A stretch of DNA of 64,000 bases from Ectothiorhodospira shaposhnikovii (GCF_016584105.1 NZ_NRSM01000010.1:1-64000), one strand, 5' to 3'; shown: positions 27,874-39,159, counted from the stretch's first letter. The notes: generated from the sequence alone by a model not told the origin. Made by a program: numbers and translations.

Positions 27874-28240
27874 TTACGAAGGCCAGGGCGTACTCCCGCT
27901 CGTCGGACAGGCTGATCTGGATATCCCTCACTCCCAGCCCCTTCGCGGTGAGCGCGGCGGGGCCGGACAGCACCAGCAAGGGACGCCCGCGTTCATCATG
28001 ATCCACGCGGGCGTCCTCGAAGCGCATGTGGGCACCGATCCCGACCCCCAGGGCCTTCGAGGCGGCTTCCTTGGCGGCAAAACGCCGCGCCAGGAAGGCG
28101 GCCGGCTGGGCGGCGGCCTGGAAACCGGCATATTCAGCGGGGTGCAGGATGCGCCGGGCCAGGCGATCACCGTGGCGCTCCAGCATCGCCGTCATGCGCA
28201 CGATGCTGGTGATGTCGGTGCCGATGCCGATCAGGCGCAT
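27860..28240 (-). CDS. acpS: Holo-[acyl-carrier-protein] synthase AcpS
   Basis: Transfers the phosphopantetheine arm of CoA to acyl carrier protein. 126 residues. Metal-binding Asp9 (GIGTDI) and Glu58 ([13 protein letters not shown]) match the family. Last gene of the lepA-lepB-rnc-era-recO-pdxJ-acpS series. It overlaps pdxJ by 10 bases at the start and the convergent kinase gene by 14 bases at the end. Confidence 0.95.
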   Translation of the reverse strand: MRLIGIGTDITSIVRMTAMLERHGDRLARRILHPAEYAGFQAAAQPAAFLARRFAAKEAASKALGVGIGAHMRFEDARVDHDERGRPLLVLSGPAALTAKGLGVRDIQISLSDEREYALAFVIMAG

Positions 28241-28980
28241 GCACGCCCCGCGTCCATGGCTGCCCGCATCTGCACCACCGCCTCGCGGATGCCGCAGAAC
28301 AGGGCCCGGGCGATGATGGCATGGCCGATATTGAGTTCATGCAGCTGGGGGATGGCGGCAATGGCGCCCACATTGTCGTAGTCAAGACCGTGACCGGCAT
28401 TGACCGTCAGACCGATCGACTGCCCATGGGCGGCCGCCCGGCGGATCCGAGCAAGCAGTGCTTCCCGGCCAGCCGGATCCGTCGCCGAGGCATAGGCCCC
28501 GGTATGCAGCTCCACCACCGGGGCGCCGATGCGCGCGGCCGCATCCAGATGGGCCGGCTCCGGCTCCACGAACAGCGACACCTCGATGCCCGCCTCGACC
28601 AGACCCGCGCAGTAATCCCGCAGACGCGCCTCGTGGGTCAGCACGTCCAGCCCGCCTTCCGTGGTCAGCTCCTGCCGGCGCTCGGGCACCAGGCAACAGG
28701 CCCGGGGACGCACCTCCAGGGCGATGGCATGCATCTCCTCGGTGGCGGCCATCTCCAGATTCATGGCGGTCCTGATCACGCCGCGCAGACCGCGCACATC
28801 CGCGTCCTGGATATGGCGCCGGTCCTCGCGCAGGTGCAGGGTGATGATATCGGCGCCGGCATCCTCGATCAGGCCCACCGCCTGGGCCAGATCCGGATAG
28901 ACGGTGTGGCGCTGCTGGCGGATGGTGGCGATGTGATCGATGTTGACACCCAGGCGCAGGGGTGAGGGAACTGAATTCAT
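28231..28980 (-). CDS. pdxJ: Pyridoxine 5'-phosphate synthase PdxJ
   Basis: Closes the vitamin B6 ring from deoxyxylulose phosphate and 3-amino-1-hydroxyacetone phosphate. 249-residue TIM barrel. Conserved [16 protein letters not shown], the [13 protein letters not shown] loop, and GHGLDYDN with [12 protein letters not shown] near the C terminus are typical. Start ATG 28980 shares four bases with recO. The acpS neighbour is the standard arrangement. Confidence 0.96.
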   Translation of the reverse strand: MNSVPSPLRLGVNIDHIATIRQQRHTVYPDLAQAVGLIEDAGADIITLHLREDRRHIQDADVRGLRGVIRTAMNLEMAATEEMHAIALEVRPRACCLVPERRQELTTEGGLDVLTHEARLRDYCAGLVEAGIEVSLFVEPEPAHLDAAARIGAPVVELHTGAYASATDPAGREALLARIRRAAAHGQSIGLTVNAGHGLDYDNVGAIAAIPQLHELNIGHAIIARALFCGIREAVVQMRAAMDAGRACA

Positions 28981-29681
28981 GATGAAACATCCGGTCGCCC
29001 GCGGGCGAAGAGTTGACGTGACAGAATGGGTTTGCCATCCAGATGATGATCCAGCAACCCGCGCAGCAGCCGCTTGGCCTGGATCCGGTGGGCGGGCGTA
29101 TCCAGACGGTCGGTGAGCAGGGCCGCCAGGGCCTCCCCCTGGATGGTCCGGGGAGATGAAGGCGTGTCGTGGGGATCGGCCTCACGAACCCCCGACAGGG
29201 GGTCGACCCGGTAGAGTCGCCGTGGTTCCAGATCCTCGACCACCACGAACTCCAGCCCCTCTCCCAGCAGGTTGAGCAGGGCCAGTTCATAGCGCCGCAG
29301 CGCCGGCTCCAGGGCCAGGCCGGGATCGCCCAGCGCGGACAGGGTCCCGGCATAGACGGCAAGGAACTCCGGTTGCGGAATTTGCCGGGGCAGCAACCTC
29401 ACCGCCAGTTCATTGATATACAGACCGCAGACGGCCCGATTGCCGCTCAGGGACACACCGCCCAGCTCTTCCCAGCCCGTCAGGGTACGCAGCTCGCCGC
29501 GGCCGCGCCAGGTCACTTCCAGCGACGCGAACAGCGGCGGCCGACGGCCCCGGTCCCGCACACCGCGCAGGACGGCCCCCATGCGCCCCTCCGCGGCCGT
29601 CAGCAATTCCAGCAACAGACTGGACTCCCGGTACGGGCGGGCATGCAGCACGAAGGCGATAGTGCCGGAGACCGTCGTCAC
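28977..29681 (-). CDS. recO: DNA repair protein RecO
   Basis: Mediator that loads RecA onto SSB-coated DNA together with RecR (encoded at 44.9 kb). 234 residues. An N-terminal OB fold (about 1-80; [20 protein letters not shown]) is followed by a helical bundle. The start is GTG 29681, overlapping the era stop by four bases. No zinc cysteines are seen, as in the proteobacterial form. Confidence 0.92.
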   Translation of the reverse strand: MTTVSGTIAFVLHARPYRESSLLLELLTAAEGRMGAVLRGVRDRGRRPPLFASLEVTWRGRGELRTLTGWEELGGVSLSGNRAVCGLYINELAVRLLPRQIPQPEFLAVYAGTLSALGDPGLALEPALRRYELALLNLLGEGLEFVVVEDLEPRRLYRVDPLSGVREADPHDTPSSPRTIQGEALAALLTDRLDTPAHRIQAKRLLRGLLDHHLDGKPILSRQLFARGRPDVSS

Positions 29682-30586
29682 GGCTCCACGTCGATCCCCA
29701 TGCGGCGGATGCCGTCGATATCGCCCTGCCAGCCTTCCCGCAGCTTCACCCAGAGCTTGAGCATCACCTTGCGCTGGAGCAGGTCCTCCAGTTCATGCCG
29801 GGCACCGGTGCCCACCGCCTTGATCATGCGACCGCCCTTGCCGACGACGATGGATTTCTGGCTGTCCCGCTCCACCCAGATCACCGCCCCGATATGGATC
29901 GCGGTACCGGTGTCCTCCCAGGTTTCCACGTCCACCGAGGTGGCATAGGGGACTTCCTGTCCCAGGCGTTCCAGCAACTGTTCCCGGATCACTTCCGCGA
30001 CCCGGAACCGCTGGCTGCGGTCCGTGATCTCGTCATCGGGGAACAGGTGCGGTCCTGCCGGCAACAGGTCGATGAGGGTGGTCACCAGGGGGTCCACGTT
30101 CACCCCGCGCAGGGCGGACAAGGGCACCACGTCATGGAAATCCAGCTTGCCGCGCACCTGATCGATAAACGGCAGCAGGATGTCCTTGTCCTTGAGCTTG
30201 TCCACCTTGTTGATCACCAGCACCACCGGGCGGCTGCCGGCGGCCAGCCAGCCGGCCAGCTGCTCGTCTCCCGCCTCCCAGCGACCGGCCTCGACCACGA
30301 ACACCACCCCGTCCACATCATCCAGGGTGGCGCGGGCGGTACGGTTGAGGACCTTGCCCAACAGCTTGGGCGTGGACGGGTCCACCCCGGGGGTATCCAC
30401 CAGCACCAGCTGATCCGCGCCGCGCGTGACCACACCGCGAATGCGGTGTCGGGTAGTCTGGGGCTTGCGGCTGGCGGCCGCGATCTTCTCCCCCACCAGA
30501 TGGTTGAGCAGGGTGGACTTGCCCACATTGGGACGACCGACAATGGCCACATAACCACAGCGGGAGGGCATCTCTTCCGCTGCCAT
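29678..30586 (-). CDS. era: GTPase Era
   Basis: Essential GTPase that binds 16S rRNA during 30S maturation. 302 residues from ATG 30586. A TTG seven codons upstream overlaps the rnc end, and an ATG at 30568 (MPSRCGYVAIVG) preceded by GGAAGAG would match the E. coli length best, so the exact start is unsure. Motifs: G1 GRPNVGKS, G3 DTPG, G4 NKVD, and a C-terminal KH domain with IVVGKGGRMIKAVG. Lies directly after rnc, as in most proteobacteria. Confidence 0.95.
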   Translation of the reverse strand: MAAEEMPSRCGYVAIVGRPNVGKSTLLNHLVGEKIAAASRKPQTTRHRIRGVVTRGADQLVLVDTPGVDPSTPKLLGKVLNRTARATLDDVDGVVFVVEAGRWEAGDEQLAGWLAAGSRPVVLVINKVDKLKDKDILLPFIDQVRGKLDFHDVVPLSALRGVNVDPLVTTLIDLLPAGPHLFPDDEITDRSQRFRVAEVIREQLLERLGQEVPYATSVDVETWEDTGTAIHIGAVIWVERDSQKSIVVGKGGRMIKAVGTGARHELEDLLQRKVMLKLWVKLREGWQGDIDGIRRMGIDVEP

Positions 30587-30599
30587 GGATTCGGATTCT

Positions 30600-31289
30600 T
30601 CAACCAAACTGCTGTTCCTCGGTATTGGTCAGGGCCGCAAAGGCCTTGACCGCGGCGGCCTGCTCGGCCCGGCGACGGCTGCTGCCCTCCCCGATCACCG
30701 AGATGTTGCGGGACTTGATGTGACAGGCCGCCTTGAAATGCTGGTCATGGGGCTTGCCGGTCACTTCCAGCACCTGGTAGCTGGGAATGTCCAGGTTCTT
30801 GCGCTGCAGCCACTCCTGCAGCCGGGTCTTGGGGTCCTTGAGGTCTTCCGCACTGGGCAGGGCGGCAAACCGCCGCCCGTACAGACGCAACACAAAGTCG
30901 CGGGTGGTGACAAAGTCCGTGGCCAGGTAGACCGCGCCGATGACCGCCTCCAGGGCATCCGCCAGGATGGAATCCCGCCGGTGCCCCCCGCTCTTTCGCT
31001 CCCCGTCGCCCAGGCTGAGCAGGGTGCCCATGCCCTGGTCGCGGGCGATCTGGGCCAGACTGTCCTGGTTGACCAGGGAAGCCCGCAGCCGGCTCAACTC
31101 CCCTTCCGGGGCCTCTGGACGCAGTGCAAACAAATGCGCCGCGACAATGAAGTTCAGGGCACTGTCCCCCAGATACTCCAGTCGCTCGTTGTGGCATTGG
31201 CTGGCGCTGCGGTGGGTCAGCGCCTGCCGGAGCAGATCCGATCCATGCAGTGACGCCGGCAACAGCGCCTCCAGACCCCTTGACGTCAT
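30600..31289 (-). CDS. rnc: Ribonuclease III
   Basis: Double-strand-specific endoribonuclease for rRNA processing. 229 residues. RNase III signature NERLEYLGDSAL with Glu38 and Asp42, and the second metal site in DSILADALEAVIGAVYL. A double-stranded RNA-binding domain fills about 150-222 (DPKTRLQEWLQRK ... RRRAEQAAAVKA). Preceded after 3 bases by the DUF4845 gene and followed by era. Confidence 0.96.
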   Translation of the reverse strand: MTSRGLEALLPASLHGSDLLRQALTHRSASQCHNERLEYLGDSALNFIVAAHLFALRPEAPEGELSRLRASLVNQDSLAQIARDQGMGTLLSLGDGERKSGGHRRDSILADALEAVIGAVYLATDFVTTRDFVLRLYGRRFAALPSAEDLKDPKTRLQEWLQRKNLDIPSYQVLEVTGKPHDQHFKAACHIKSRNISVIGEGSSRRRAEQAAAVKAFAALTNTEEQQFG

Positions 31290-31292
31290 GCC

Positions 31293-31664
31293 TTACTCCG
31301 ACAGGGTGAAGCTGCGATCAAAACTGACCACGGCATCCACATTGGCAATCATGGGGGTGCGCACCTCGTATTTCACCCGCAGGCTGCGTACACCGCTTTG
31401 CTCGACGATGGTCACGTCATCACGGGTGACATGGGTCACGCCATTGATCTGGAAACGGCGATCCACCTCGCCCCAGAGCACGCGAATGTTCTTGCCGGAC
31501 GCGCCGGATTCAGCGGATACATCCTTGATCACCGAAATCACCGTCATGTACTGGGTATAGACCGGGAAGAGCCGCAGACCCACGGTGCCGATCACGACCA
31601 GAAAACCGGCGATGATCAGAAAACCGATCAGGCCGATGCCCGACTGCCTGTTGATGCGATTCAT
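31293..31664 (-). CDS. DUF4845 single-span membrane protein
   Basis: 123 residues from ATG 31664, which is preceded by a GGGGG motif; a longer frame to 31751 is not conserved. One N-terminal membrane helix (about 10-30, IGLIGFLIIAGFLVVIG) and a small periplasmic domain of strands. Proteins of this family commonly sit between lepB and rnc, exactly as here, and their role is unknown. Three bases separate it from rnc. Confidence 0.85.
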   Translation of the reverse strand: MNRINRQSGIGLIGFLIIAGFLVVIGTVGLRLFPVYTQYMTVISVIKDVSAESGASGKNIRVLWGEVDRRFQINGVTHVTRDDVTIVEQSGVRSLRVKYEVRTPMIANVDAVVSFDRSFTLSE

Positions 31665-31787
31665 GCGTAGACCCCCATTGAAGATATCTATTGTATTGCC
31701 ATCAGAAATTGACTTGATCGGAACTGCCTGAGTAAACCACCACCAAGGCAACGCCGCCTTTTAATGCCGTCAGTCCCATCTCTATTT

Positions 31788-31859
31788 CGTCACTCCCGTG
31801 CAAGCGGGAGTCCAGAACTCCCGGTCCAAGACTGGATTTCCGCTTGCACGGGAATGACT
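31788..31859. repeat. Palindromic intercistronic repeat, copy B
   Basis: 72-base element with a long inverted repeat: CACTCCCGTGCAAGCGG at the left matches the complement of CCGCTTGCACGGGAATG at the right (one mismatch in 17). It is related to copy A at 3297-3369 and lies between lepB and the DUF4845 gene, inside a minus-strand operon. The two copies differ at paired positions in ways that keep the stem, which argues for selection on structure. Confidence 0.8.
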
Positions 31860-31869
31860 CAGAGCATCC

Positions 31870-32664
31870 CTAGCGGATGCGGGTACCCAGGCGACTGAAA
31901 TCCATTTCCTTGGCAGCATGATCCCAATGCATCCAGATGAACAACGCCTTGCCCACCAGGTTTGCCTCCGGTACGAACCCCCAGAACCGGCTGTCGTTAC
32001 TGTTGTCCCGGTTATCACCCAGGGTGAAGTAGTGCCCTGCGGGGACGATGATCTCGCCCTCCACGGAAGGTCGGTCCGGCCACAGCAACACCTGGTGGGA
32101 AACACCGTTGATCCGCTCCTCCATCAGGTGGGCACCATCCATCACCGTCCCGGAGCCACTACCCTCATAGCGTCCCTTGAATACCTGCTCCACCGGCACA
32201 TCATTGATATAGAGCTGCTTACCGTAAAATGCCACCTTGTCACCCGGCAGACCCACGATGCGCTTGATGTAGTCCTCCCGCGGATTCTCTGGATAGCGGA
32301 ACACCGCCACATCTCCCCGTTCCGGTTGCCCCAGATCGATGACGCGGGTCCGCACCACCGGCAGCCGGATACCGTAGCTGTACTTGCTCACCAGGATGAA
32401 GTCCCCCACCAGCAGGGTGGGCATCATGGAGCCGGAGGGAATGCGAAAGGGCTCGGCCACGAAGGAGCGCAGGACCAGCACGATCAGCAGCACGGGAAAA
32501 AAGGAGCGGGCATAATCCACATACCAAGGCTCGGAGGGCCGGGTCTTGCCGGCCTCTTCCATTCCGCCCCCCCGGGCCTTGCGCCACCACACCACATCCG
32601 CCAGCCAGATCAGGCCGGTCACCAGCGTTCCCAGAACCAGAATCAATTCCAGATCAAACGTCAT
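31870..32664 (-). CDS. lepB: Signal peptidase I
   Basis: Inner-membrane protease that cleaves signal peptides of exported proteins. 264 residues. Membrane helices at about 5-24 and 53-68. Catalytic Ser79 in IPSGSMMPTL and Lys134 in YIKRIVGLPGD form the dyad. Box E GDNRDNSNDSRFWG is near residue 217. The following gap carries palindromic repeat copy B; lepA lies 61 bases upstream. Confidence 0.96.
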   Translation of the reverse strand: MTFDLELILVLGTLVTGLIWLADVVWWRKARGGGMEEAGKTRPSEPWYVDYARSFFPVLLIVLVLRSFVAEPFRIPSGSMMPTLLVGDFILVSKYSYGIRLPVVRTRVIDLGQPERGDVAVFRYPENPREDYIKRIVGLPGDKVAFYGKQLYINDVPVEQVFKGRYEGSGSGTVMDGAHLMEERINGVSHQVLLWPDRPSVEGEIIVPAGHYFTLGDNRDNSNDSRFWGFVPEANLVGKALFIWMHWDHAAKEMDFSRLGTRIR

Positions 32665-32725
32665 GGGCCCTCCCCTGTCGGCACCCGTATTCCATGCTCA
32701 AATCCAAACAACCCGATCCCATCAC

Positions 32726-34549
<1,824 letters not shown>

Positions 34550-34608
34550 GGGGCCTGCTCGGGATATGGGGACCCTGACGCACATGGTCCGGCCATGTAC
34601 CCACCGGG

Positions 34609-34637
34609 TTGATCAAGATTGGACTGCGCATTGTACA
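34609..34637 (+). promoter_or_regulatory. Candidate promoter of the 168-residue membrane protein gene
   Basis: TTGATC (34609-34614), 17-base spacer, TGTACA (34632-34637). On the other strand the same bases contain TACAAT, a possible lepA -10 box, so the two promoters would overlap. Consensus match only. Confidence 0.3.
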
Positions 34638-34745
34638 GGCTCGACCGGGGCAGTAACAGCAACGACCATATCGTGGCGCGGCAACCATTGCCTTACGGCA
34701 CCACATGCGGTAAACCCGGCACTCGCGGAATCACTGGAGATCTCG

Positions 34746-35252
34746 ATGACAGCACAGAATCACCCACAGGCCCGGGAACTCGCGGAGCAGGCATTTGCGC
34801 AGGACCGCGACGACATCCTCTGGCAACGATGCCTGATGATGGCGGATCAGGACGCGGACGCGGCCCGGGCCGCCTACCTGGAAGAGGCCGCCGCCATGTT
34901 CACGGCCAGACTGGAAGCGGAGGCACAGGCCCGGCGCCCGGATCCGGCCTGGAAAAACCCGATGCTCGGTGCCGTCCTTCCAGCCCTGATCGCCCTGGTG
35001 ATCAGTTTCCTGTTCACCCTGGCCCAGTATCCCTTCCCGTTCGTGGCCTGGTCGGTCCTGATGGGAATTTTCTTCGTGCCCTCGGCGGGCATTCTGGGCT
35101 ATGTGGGCGTCTTTGCCCTGCGCTATCGCCTGGAGCCGGGCTTTCGCATCGTGAATCGTGAACGGACCGAGCGCATTGCGGTGATGGGCTTCATCGCTCT
35201 GGCCCTGGTGGGCGCCATCGGCACCTACAAGCTGGTTTACTGGCCTTACTGA
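34746..35252 (+). CDS. Hypothetical three- to four-span membrane protein
   Basis: 168 residues from ATG 34746 with GGAG 8-10 bases upstream; the longer frame to 34548 lies in the lepA promoter region and has no conserved look. Residues 1-75 are acidic and helical (cytoplasmic, with QARELAEQAFAQDRDDIL). Hydrophobic helices follow at about 78-98, 102-125 and 143-165. No motif or family recognised. Isolated between lepA (divergent) and the glutaredoxin gene (convergent). Confidence 0.6.
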   Translation: MTAQNHPQARELAEQAFAQDRDDILWQRCLMMADQDADAARAAYLEEAAAMFTARLEAEAQARRPDPAWKNPMLGAVLPALIALVISFLFTLAQYPFPFVAWSVLMGIFFVPSAGILGYVGVFALRYRLEPGFRIVNRERTERIAVMGFIALALVGAIGTYKLVYWPY

Positions 35253-35272
35253 AACACATCCTGAACCCTGCC

Positions 35273-35515
35273 TTAGTCTCCCGCCAGCTCCAGCCTGAGG
35301 CCACGCTCGTCCAGGAAGTGGCAGCACAGGATCTCCTCGCCGACGGCGAGGACGGGGATCTTGGCACTGAAGCGCTGCTTCAGTGCCGGATCCCCGTCAA
35401 TATCAATCTCACGGATGTCAAAATCCAGTTCATCCTGCAGCGAACGCAGCTGATGAAGCATGCGTTCGCACAGGTGACAACCATCACGATGGTAGATGGT
35501 CAGTTCAACGTTCAT
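35273..35515 (-). CDS. Glutaredoxin-like thioredoxin-fold protein
   Basis: 80 residues with the redox motif Cys13-His-Leu-Cys16 in HRDGCHLCERML, then IREIDIDGDP and a cis-proline region AKIPVLAVGEEILC. This matches the short glutaredoxin-like family (PF05768). Likely a cytoplasmic thiol-disulfide protein; partner unknown. Its start overlaps the degP/mucD stop by four bases, making it the last gene of the sigma-E operon. Confidence 0.82.
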   Translation of the reverse strand: MNVELTIYHRDGCHLCERMLHQLRSLQDELDFDIREIDIDGDPALKQRFSAKIPVLAVGEEILCCHFLDERGLRLELAGD

Positions 35516-36960
35516 TCCGGCACATCCAGCGGCAACCAGAGGGGCCCCTGGGTCCGCTGCACCAGCACCCGGGCAGCACGTCCCGGAGGCAGTGCATCCA
35601 CGATCTCCTTCATCCGCTCCAGAGACTGAACGGAATGACTGTTGATCATGAGCACCACATCACCGCGGCGTATGCCGGCTCGCTGGGCGGGCCCTGCCTC
35701 CACCTCGGTGACCAATACCCCTCCGTCGGTCAGTTCCAGGCGTTCCCGCAACTCATCGGGGACCTTTTCCAGATGCATGCCAAAGGGCTTGAAATCGGGT
35801 TCGGCAGGTACCGGGGCAATGGGACGGGACTGGGCCAGTTCATCCTCTGTGGGCAACTCGCCAATCACCACCTCCACGGTCATGGGCTTGCCGTCCCGCA
35901 GAATCTCCACCTGGGCCGGCTTGCCGATGGGCGCCCGACCAACGATCGGTGGAAGTGCCGAGGAACGGGGCACCTCCACCCCATTGAAGCTGAGTATCAC
36001 GTCTCCGGTACGAAGTCCCGCGGCCTGTGCGGGACTGTCAGGCAACACTCTCGCCACCAGTGCCCCGGTAGGCCGCTCCATCGTGAACGAATCCGCCAGT
36101 TCCCGGGTCACTTCCTGGATGACGACACCCAGCCAGCCACGACTCACATAACCCTTGTCCTTCAACTGGTTGACCACGTCCATGGCCACCTCGATGGGTA
36201 TGGCGAAGGACAGGCCCATGAACCCCCCGGTGCGGCTGTAGATCTGGGAATTGATCCCCACCACTTCCCCATCCATGTTGAACAGCGGACCACCGGAATT
36301 GCCCGGATTGATGGCCACGTCGGTCTGAATGAAGGGAACATAGCTTTCGCTGGGCAGGTTGCGTCCCTTGGCGCTGACGATACCCGCCGTCACGGAATGA
36401 TCAAATCCGAACGGCGAACCGATGGCCAGTACCCACTCCCCCACCCGCAGGCTTTCGGAATCCCCCAGGGTAAGGGTCGGCAGGTCCTGGGCCAGGATCC
36501 GCAGGACCGCCACATCGGTTCTGGGATCGGAACCCACCAGCTCGGCGGTGTAGGTTCGCCGGTCACTGAGCCGGACCTCGATCTCGTCAGCCCCCTGGAT
36601 GACATGGTGATTGGTAACCACATAGCCGTCCGCGGAGATGATGAATCCCGACCCCAGAGAGGTACTGTCAAATCCCCTGGGAGGCGGGGTGCTGCTGCCG
36701 CCACGTTCACCGAAAAAGCGACGCAGAAGATCACCGAACGGCCCGTCCTCGGGTAGCCCCTCGGGCAGTTGCAACGGAGGATGACCGCTGGGCAGCTCCA
36801 TGGCCCTGGACGTACTGATATTCACCACCGCCGCGCTGTTGGCCTCCACCAGGGGCACGAAATCGGGAAGCCCTCTGGCCTGAGCGGGGATTGCAGCCAT
36901 GCACAGGGACACAAGCAGGATCAGCAGAAAGGCATGCAGATGTTGGCTTGCTGTCTTCAT
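35512..36960 (-). CDS. mucD: Periplasmic serine protease DegP/MucD
   Basis: HtrA-family protease/chaperone that degrades misfolded envelope proteins. 482 residues from ATG 36960; the frame runs further upstream without conservation. Signal peptide (cleavage near AQA at 26-28). Catalytic triad His119 (VTNHHV), Asp149 (DPRTDVAVL) and Ser222 (NPGNSGGPL). Two PDZ domains at about 270-360 and 385-475. Position after rpoE-rseA-rseB-rseC is the MucD arrangement of Pseudomonas, where it limits sigma-E activity. Confidence 0.94.
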   Translation of the reverse strand: MKTASQHLHAFLLILLVSLCMAAIPAQARGLPDFVPLVEANSAAVVNISTSRAMELPSGHPPLQLPEGLPEDGPFGDLLRRFFGERGGSSTPPPRGFDSTSLGSGFIISADGYVVTNHHVIQGADEIEVRLSDRRTYTAELVGSDPRTDVAVLRILAQDLPTLTLGDSESLRVGEWVLAIGSPFGFDHSVTAGIVSAKGRNLPSESYVPFIQTDVAINPGNSGGPLFNMDGEVVGINSQIYSRTGGFMGLSFAIPIEVAMDVVNQLKDKGYVSRGWLGVVIQEVTRELADSFTMERPTGALVARVLPDSPAQAAGLRTGDVILSFNGVEVPRSSALPPIVGRAPIGKPAQVEILRDGKPMTVEVVIGELPTEDELAQSRPIAPVPAEPDFKPFGMHLEKVPDELRERLELTDGGVLVTEVEAGPAQRAGIRRGDVVLMINSHSVQSLERMKEIVDALPPGRAARVLVQRTQGPLWLPLDVPE

Positions 36961-37022
36961 CTTCGGACTCGCATGTTGTCGGAACCGCTTCCATGGACAG
37001 GTCGCGGGAAATGGAAATGCAC

Positions 37023-37499
37023 TCATGGGGCGAGTACACCATGAACCCGGATGGCCGGAGGCCCCAGGCGACGGACCACGACCGGCTGATACCGTGGATC
37101 CCTGCGGATGCGTCGGGTGAACCAGGCCACGGCACCCAGCCCGGCCAGCAGGCCCGTCATTCCGGCCGCCACCACGGGAAGCTCGCCATGGCCGGACCAC
37201 AACCACTGCCCGAAGGCGGCAAACACCAGCATGCCCAGCAGGGGCAGAATGTAGATCGCCAGCGAGCCGCGCACCAGGGCCGATTCCTCCAGGCCGATGA
37301 TCACCTCGTCGCCCAGGCTGACCCCGACGGGATCAATGACCCGCACCTGGGTGCGCCGCTGCCCGAACAGTTTGGCAATCACGCTGGTGCCACATCCCTT
37401 TTGCACGGAACAGGTCCCGCAGGCGGTCTTGCGAAGGGTCTCCACCCACGCAAAACCGACCTCATCCACTGCAATCACACGGGCGTTCTCTTCGATCAC
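37023..37499 (-). CDS. rseC: SoxR-reducing/sigma-E modulator protein RseC
   Basis: 158-residue inner-membrane protein. The N-terminal cysteine cluster Cys27, Cys30 and Cys36 (ACGTCSVQKGCG) is typical of RseC/MucC. Two membrane helices lie at about 80-98 and 104-125, and the C-terminal tail is basic. RseC is part of the complex that reduces SoxR in E. coli. Starts four bases inside the rseB end. Confidence 0.92.
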   Translation of the reverse strand: MIEENARVIAVDEVGFAWVETLRKTACGTCSVQKGCGTSVIAKLFGQRRTQVRVIDPVGVSLGDEVIIGLEESALVRGSLAIYILPLLGMLVFAAFGQWLWSGHGELPVVAAGMTGLLAGLGAVAWFTRRIRRDPRYQPVVVRRLGPPAIRVHGVLAP

Positions 37500-38497
37500 T
37501 TGCCATCCTCATCATCATGAAATACCGATTCGGCAATCAGCCGGACGGTCGCCTCCGGCACCTCCCCCAGGACCGTCACCTGGTAATCCCCCCAGGGCAG
37601 CGCCATGGCGTGCAAACCACCGGATCGGGTCACTCCGCTCGCGCGATCTTCCGCACGATCGATCCGCGTGACGAAAATGGATACCGTCGCCAGGCCATCG
37701 GTGAGGATGATGTGCTGTACCGGATGGGGGCTGGCCGCCATGTTGCGCTTGCTGACGCCGGAGACACGGAATCCCGCCGGCATGGATCCTACCCGCCACT
37801 GGGGATCCGGCTCCATGAAATGTGTCTTCGCGGGAGGCGATTCCATGGGGCGGGCCGTCATTCCCTTCCCCTCCATCCGCGCCTGCAGACGCTCATCGGC
37901 CACCCGGGCGGGAAACTCGATACGGGTGAACATGAACTGCTCGAAGATGCGTCCTTCCCGGCTCAATAACCGGGATTGCAACAACATGCCGGTGGGTTCG
38001 TGGATGCAGAGCTGATGACCATACCGAAGATGATCCCTCGGGATGATCGCCAGTTCCCGACAAGGCAGGCCGGCGACCCTGTAGCGTTCTCCCAGGCGCA
38101 GCCGGTAGTTCTCGCCCAGGCCGTCCAGGCCCTGCTGACGGATGGGCATCACACCGGACAGGCCCAGCAGGCTTTTGCCCGGATCCAGACACAGCGCCGG
38201 GTCCAGGTCGTCGGGACGGACGCAGATGATGCTGTTCTCGTCCTTGATGATCTCGCGGGGAGACCCGGTCAGAGCCACCAGCCGTTCCCGGGAGCCCCGC
38301 TCATCCCTGGCATGGATGATCTGCAGGGTTTCCATGCGCTGGTCATGGGCAAAGACAAAGATGCCCTCGTAATTGAGTTCATCCACCGCCCTGATCATCT
38401 TCTGCAACAGGCCATGGGCAGCCTGCTCCGAGGCGGCTGCCGTCGCGGTGGCCAGCAGCGCCGCCACCAGTAACGTCAGGTGCAGGCGCCTCGACAC
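37496..38497 (-). CDS. rseB: Sigma-E regulatory protein RseB/MucB
   Basis: Periplasmic protein that binds RseA and shields it from DegS cleavage, also sensing lipid or LPS. 333 residues: signal peptide (cleavage about 22-24), an N-terminal LolA-like domain (about 25-210; LNYEGIFVFAHDQRMETLQI) and a smaller C-terminal domain (about 225-325). Placed between rseA and rseC as in other gammaproteobacteria. Confidence 0.93.
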   Translation of the reverse strand: MSRRLHLTLLVAALLATATAAASEQAAHGLLQKMIRAVDELNYEGIFVFAHDQRMETLQIIHARDERGSRERLVALTGSPREIIKDENSIICVRPDDLDPALCLDPGKSLLGLSGVMPIRQQGLDGLGENYRLRLGERYRVAGLPCRELAIIPRDHLRYGHQLCIHEPTGMLLQSRLLSREGRIFEQFMFTRIEFPARVADERLQARMEGKGMTARPMESPPAKTHFMEPDPQWRVGSMPAGFRVSGVSKRNMAASPHPVQHIILTDGLATVSIFVTRIDRAEDRASGVTRSGGLHAMALPWGDYQVTVLGEVPEATVRLIAESVFHDDEDGK

Positions 38498-38500
38498 GGG

Positions 38501-39133
38501 TTATTCACCCATGAATCCGTGACCAACCGTCCGGGCGTAGGGGGACACCGGCCCACGTCCCACCACGGATTCAGCATGATTGATCAGATAGCTGCTGAAA
38601 CGGGCATCATCCATGCCGATTCGCAGGATATGCTGCCCGCCATATTCCAGGGGTGAGTGCTGTACCTGGGCGGCACGGCTGTCCGGCTCCAGTATCGACT
38701 GCAGGGCATTGCGCTGGCCGGCATCCCATTGGGCGGCACGGATCACCGGCTCGCTGCCTGCCAGGCTGGGCTCAATACCCGGCTCGGAATGATCAGCAGT
38801 GAAGTTCTGCAATCCCACCAGAACAGCCACGGCCACGGCGGCTGCCATGCCCATGCCGGCTACCGGCTTGAGCAGACGCCCTTGAAAAGATTGGGGGGAC
38901 ATACTTTCCGGCGTGGATTCCTGGTCCACCGCCGCCATGACGCGGGCGGAAAAATCGGGGGGGGCGATGCGATCCAGGTTGCCCCGCATGACATCCCCCA
39001 TCAGGTGATATCGGCCCCAGCGGGCCAGATCCTCGGGGTTCTTTTCAATCTCATCCAGCAATCGGCGTGTCTCAAAGGCCTCGGCCTCGTCATCCACCAA
39101 CGCCGAGAGTCTTTCCTCTTTAGTGGTCGTCAT
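38501..39133 (-). CDS. rseA: Anti-sigma-E factor RseA/MucA
   Basis: Inner-membrane anti-sigma factor that holds sigma-E inactive. 210 residues from ATG 39133. The N-terminal cytoplasmic anti-sigma domain is recognisable (ERLSALVDDEAEAFETRR, WGRYHLMGDVMRG), followed by one membrane helix at about 91-108 and a periplasmic domain that binds RseB. It lies 26 bases after rpoE. The intramembrane cut is made by RseP, encoded at 7.4 kb of this window. Confidence 0.93.
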   Translation of the reverse strand: MTTTKEERLSALVDDEAEAFETRRLLDEIEKNPEDLARWGRYHLMGDVMRGNLDRIAPPDFSARVMAAVDQESTPESMSPQSFQGRLLKPVAGMGMAAAVAVAVLVGLQNFTADHSEPGIEPSLAGSEPVIRAAQWDAGQRNALQSILEPDSRAAQVQHSPLEYGGQHILRIGMDDARFSSYLINHAESVVGRGPVSPYARTVGHGFMGE

Positions 39134-39159
39134 GATACGTCTCGCTCTTGAAAGCACAT

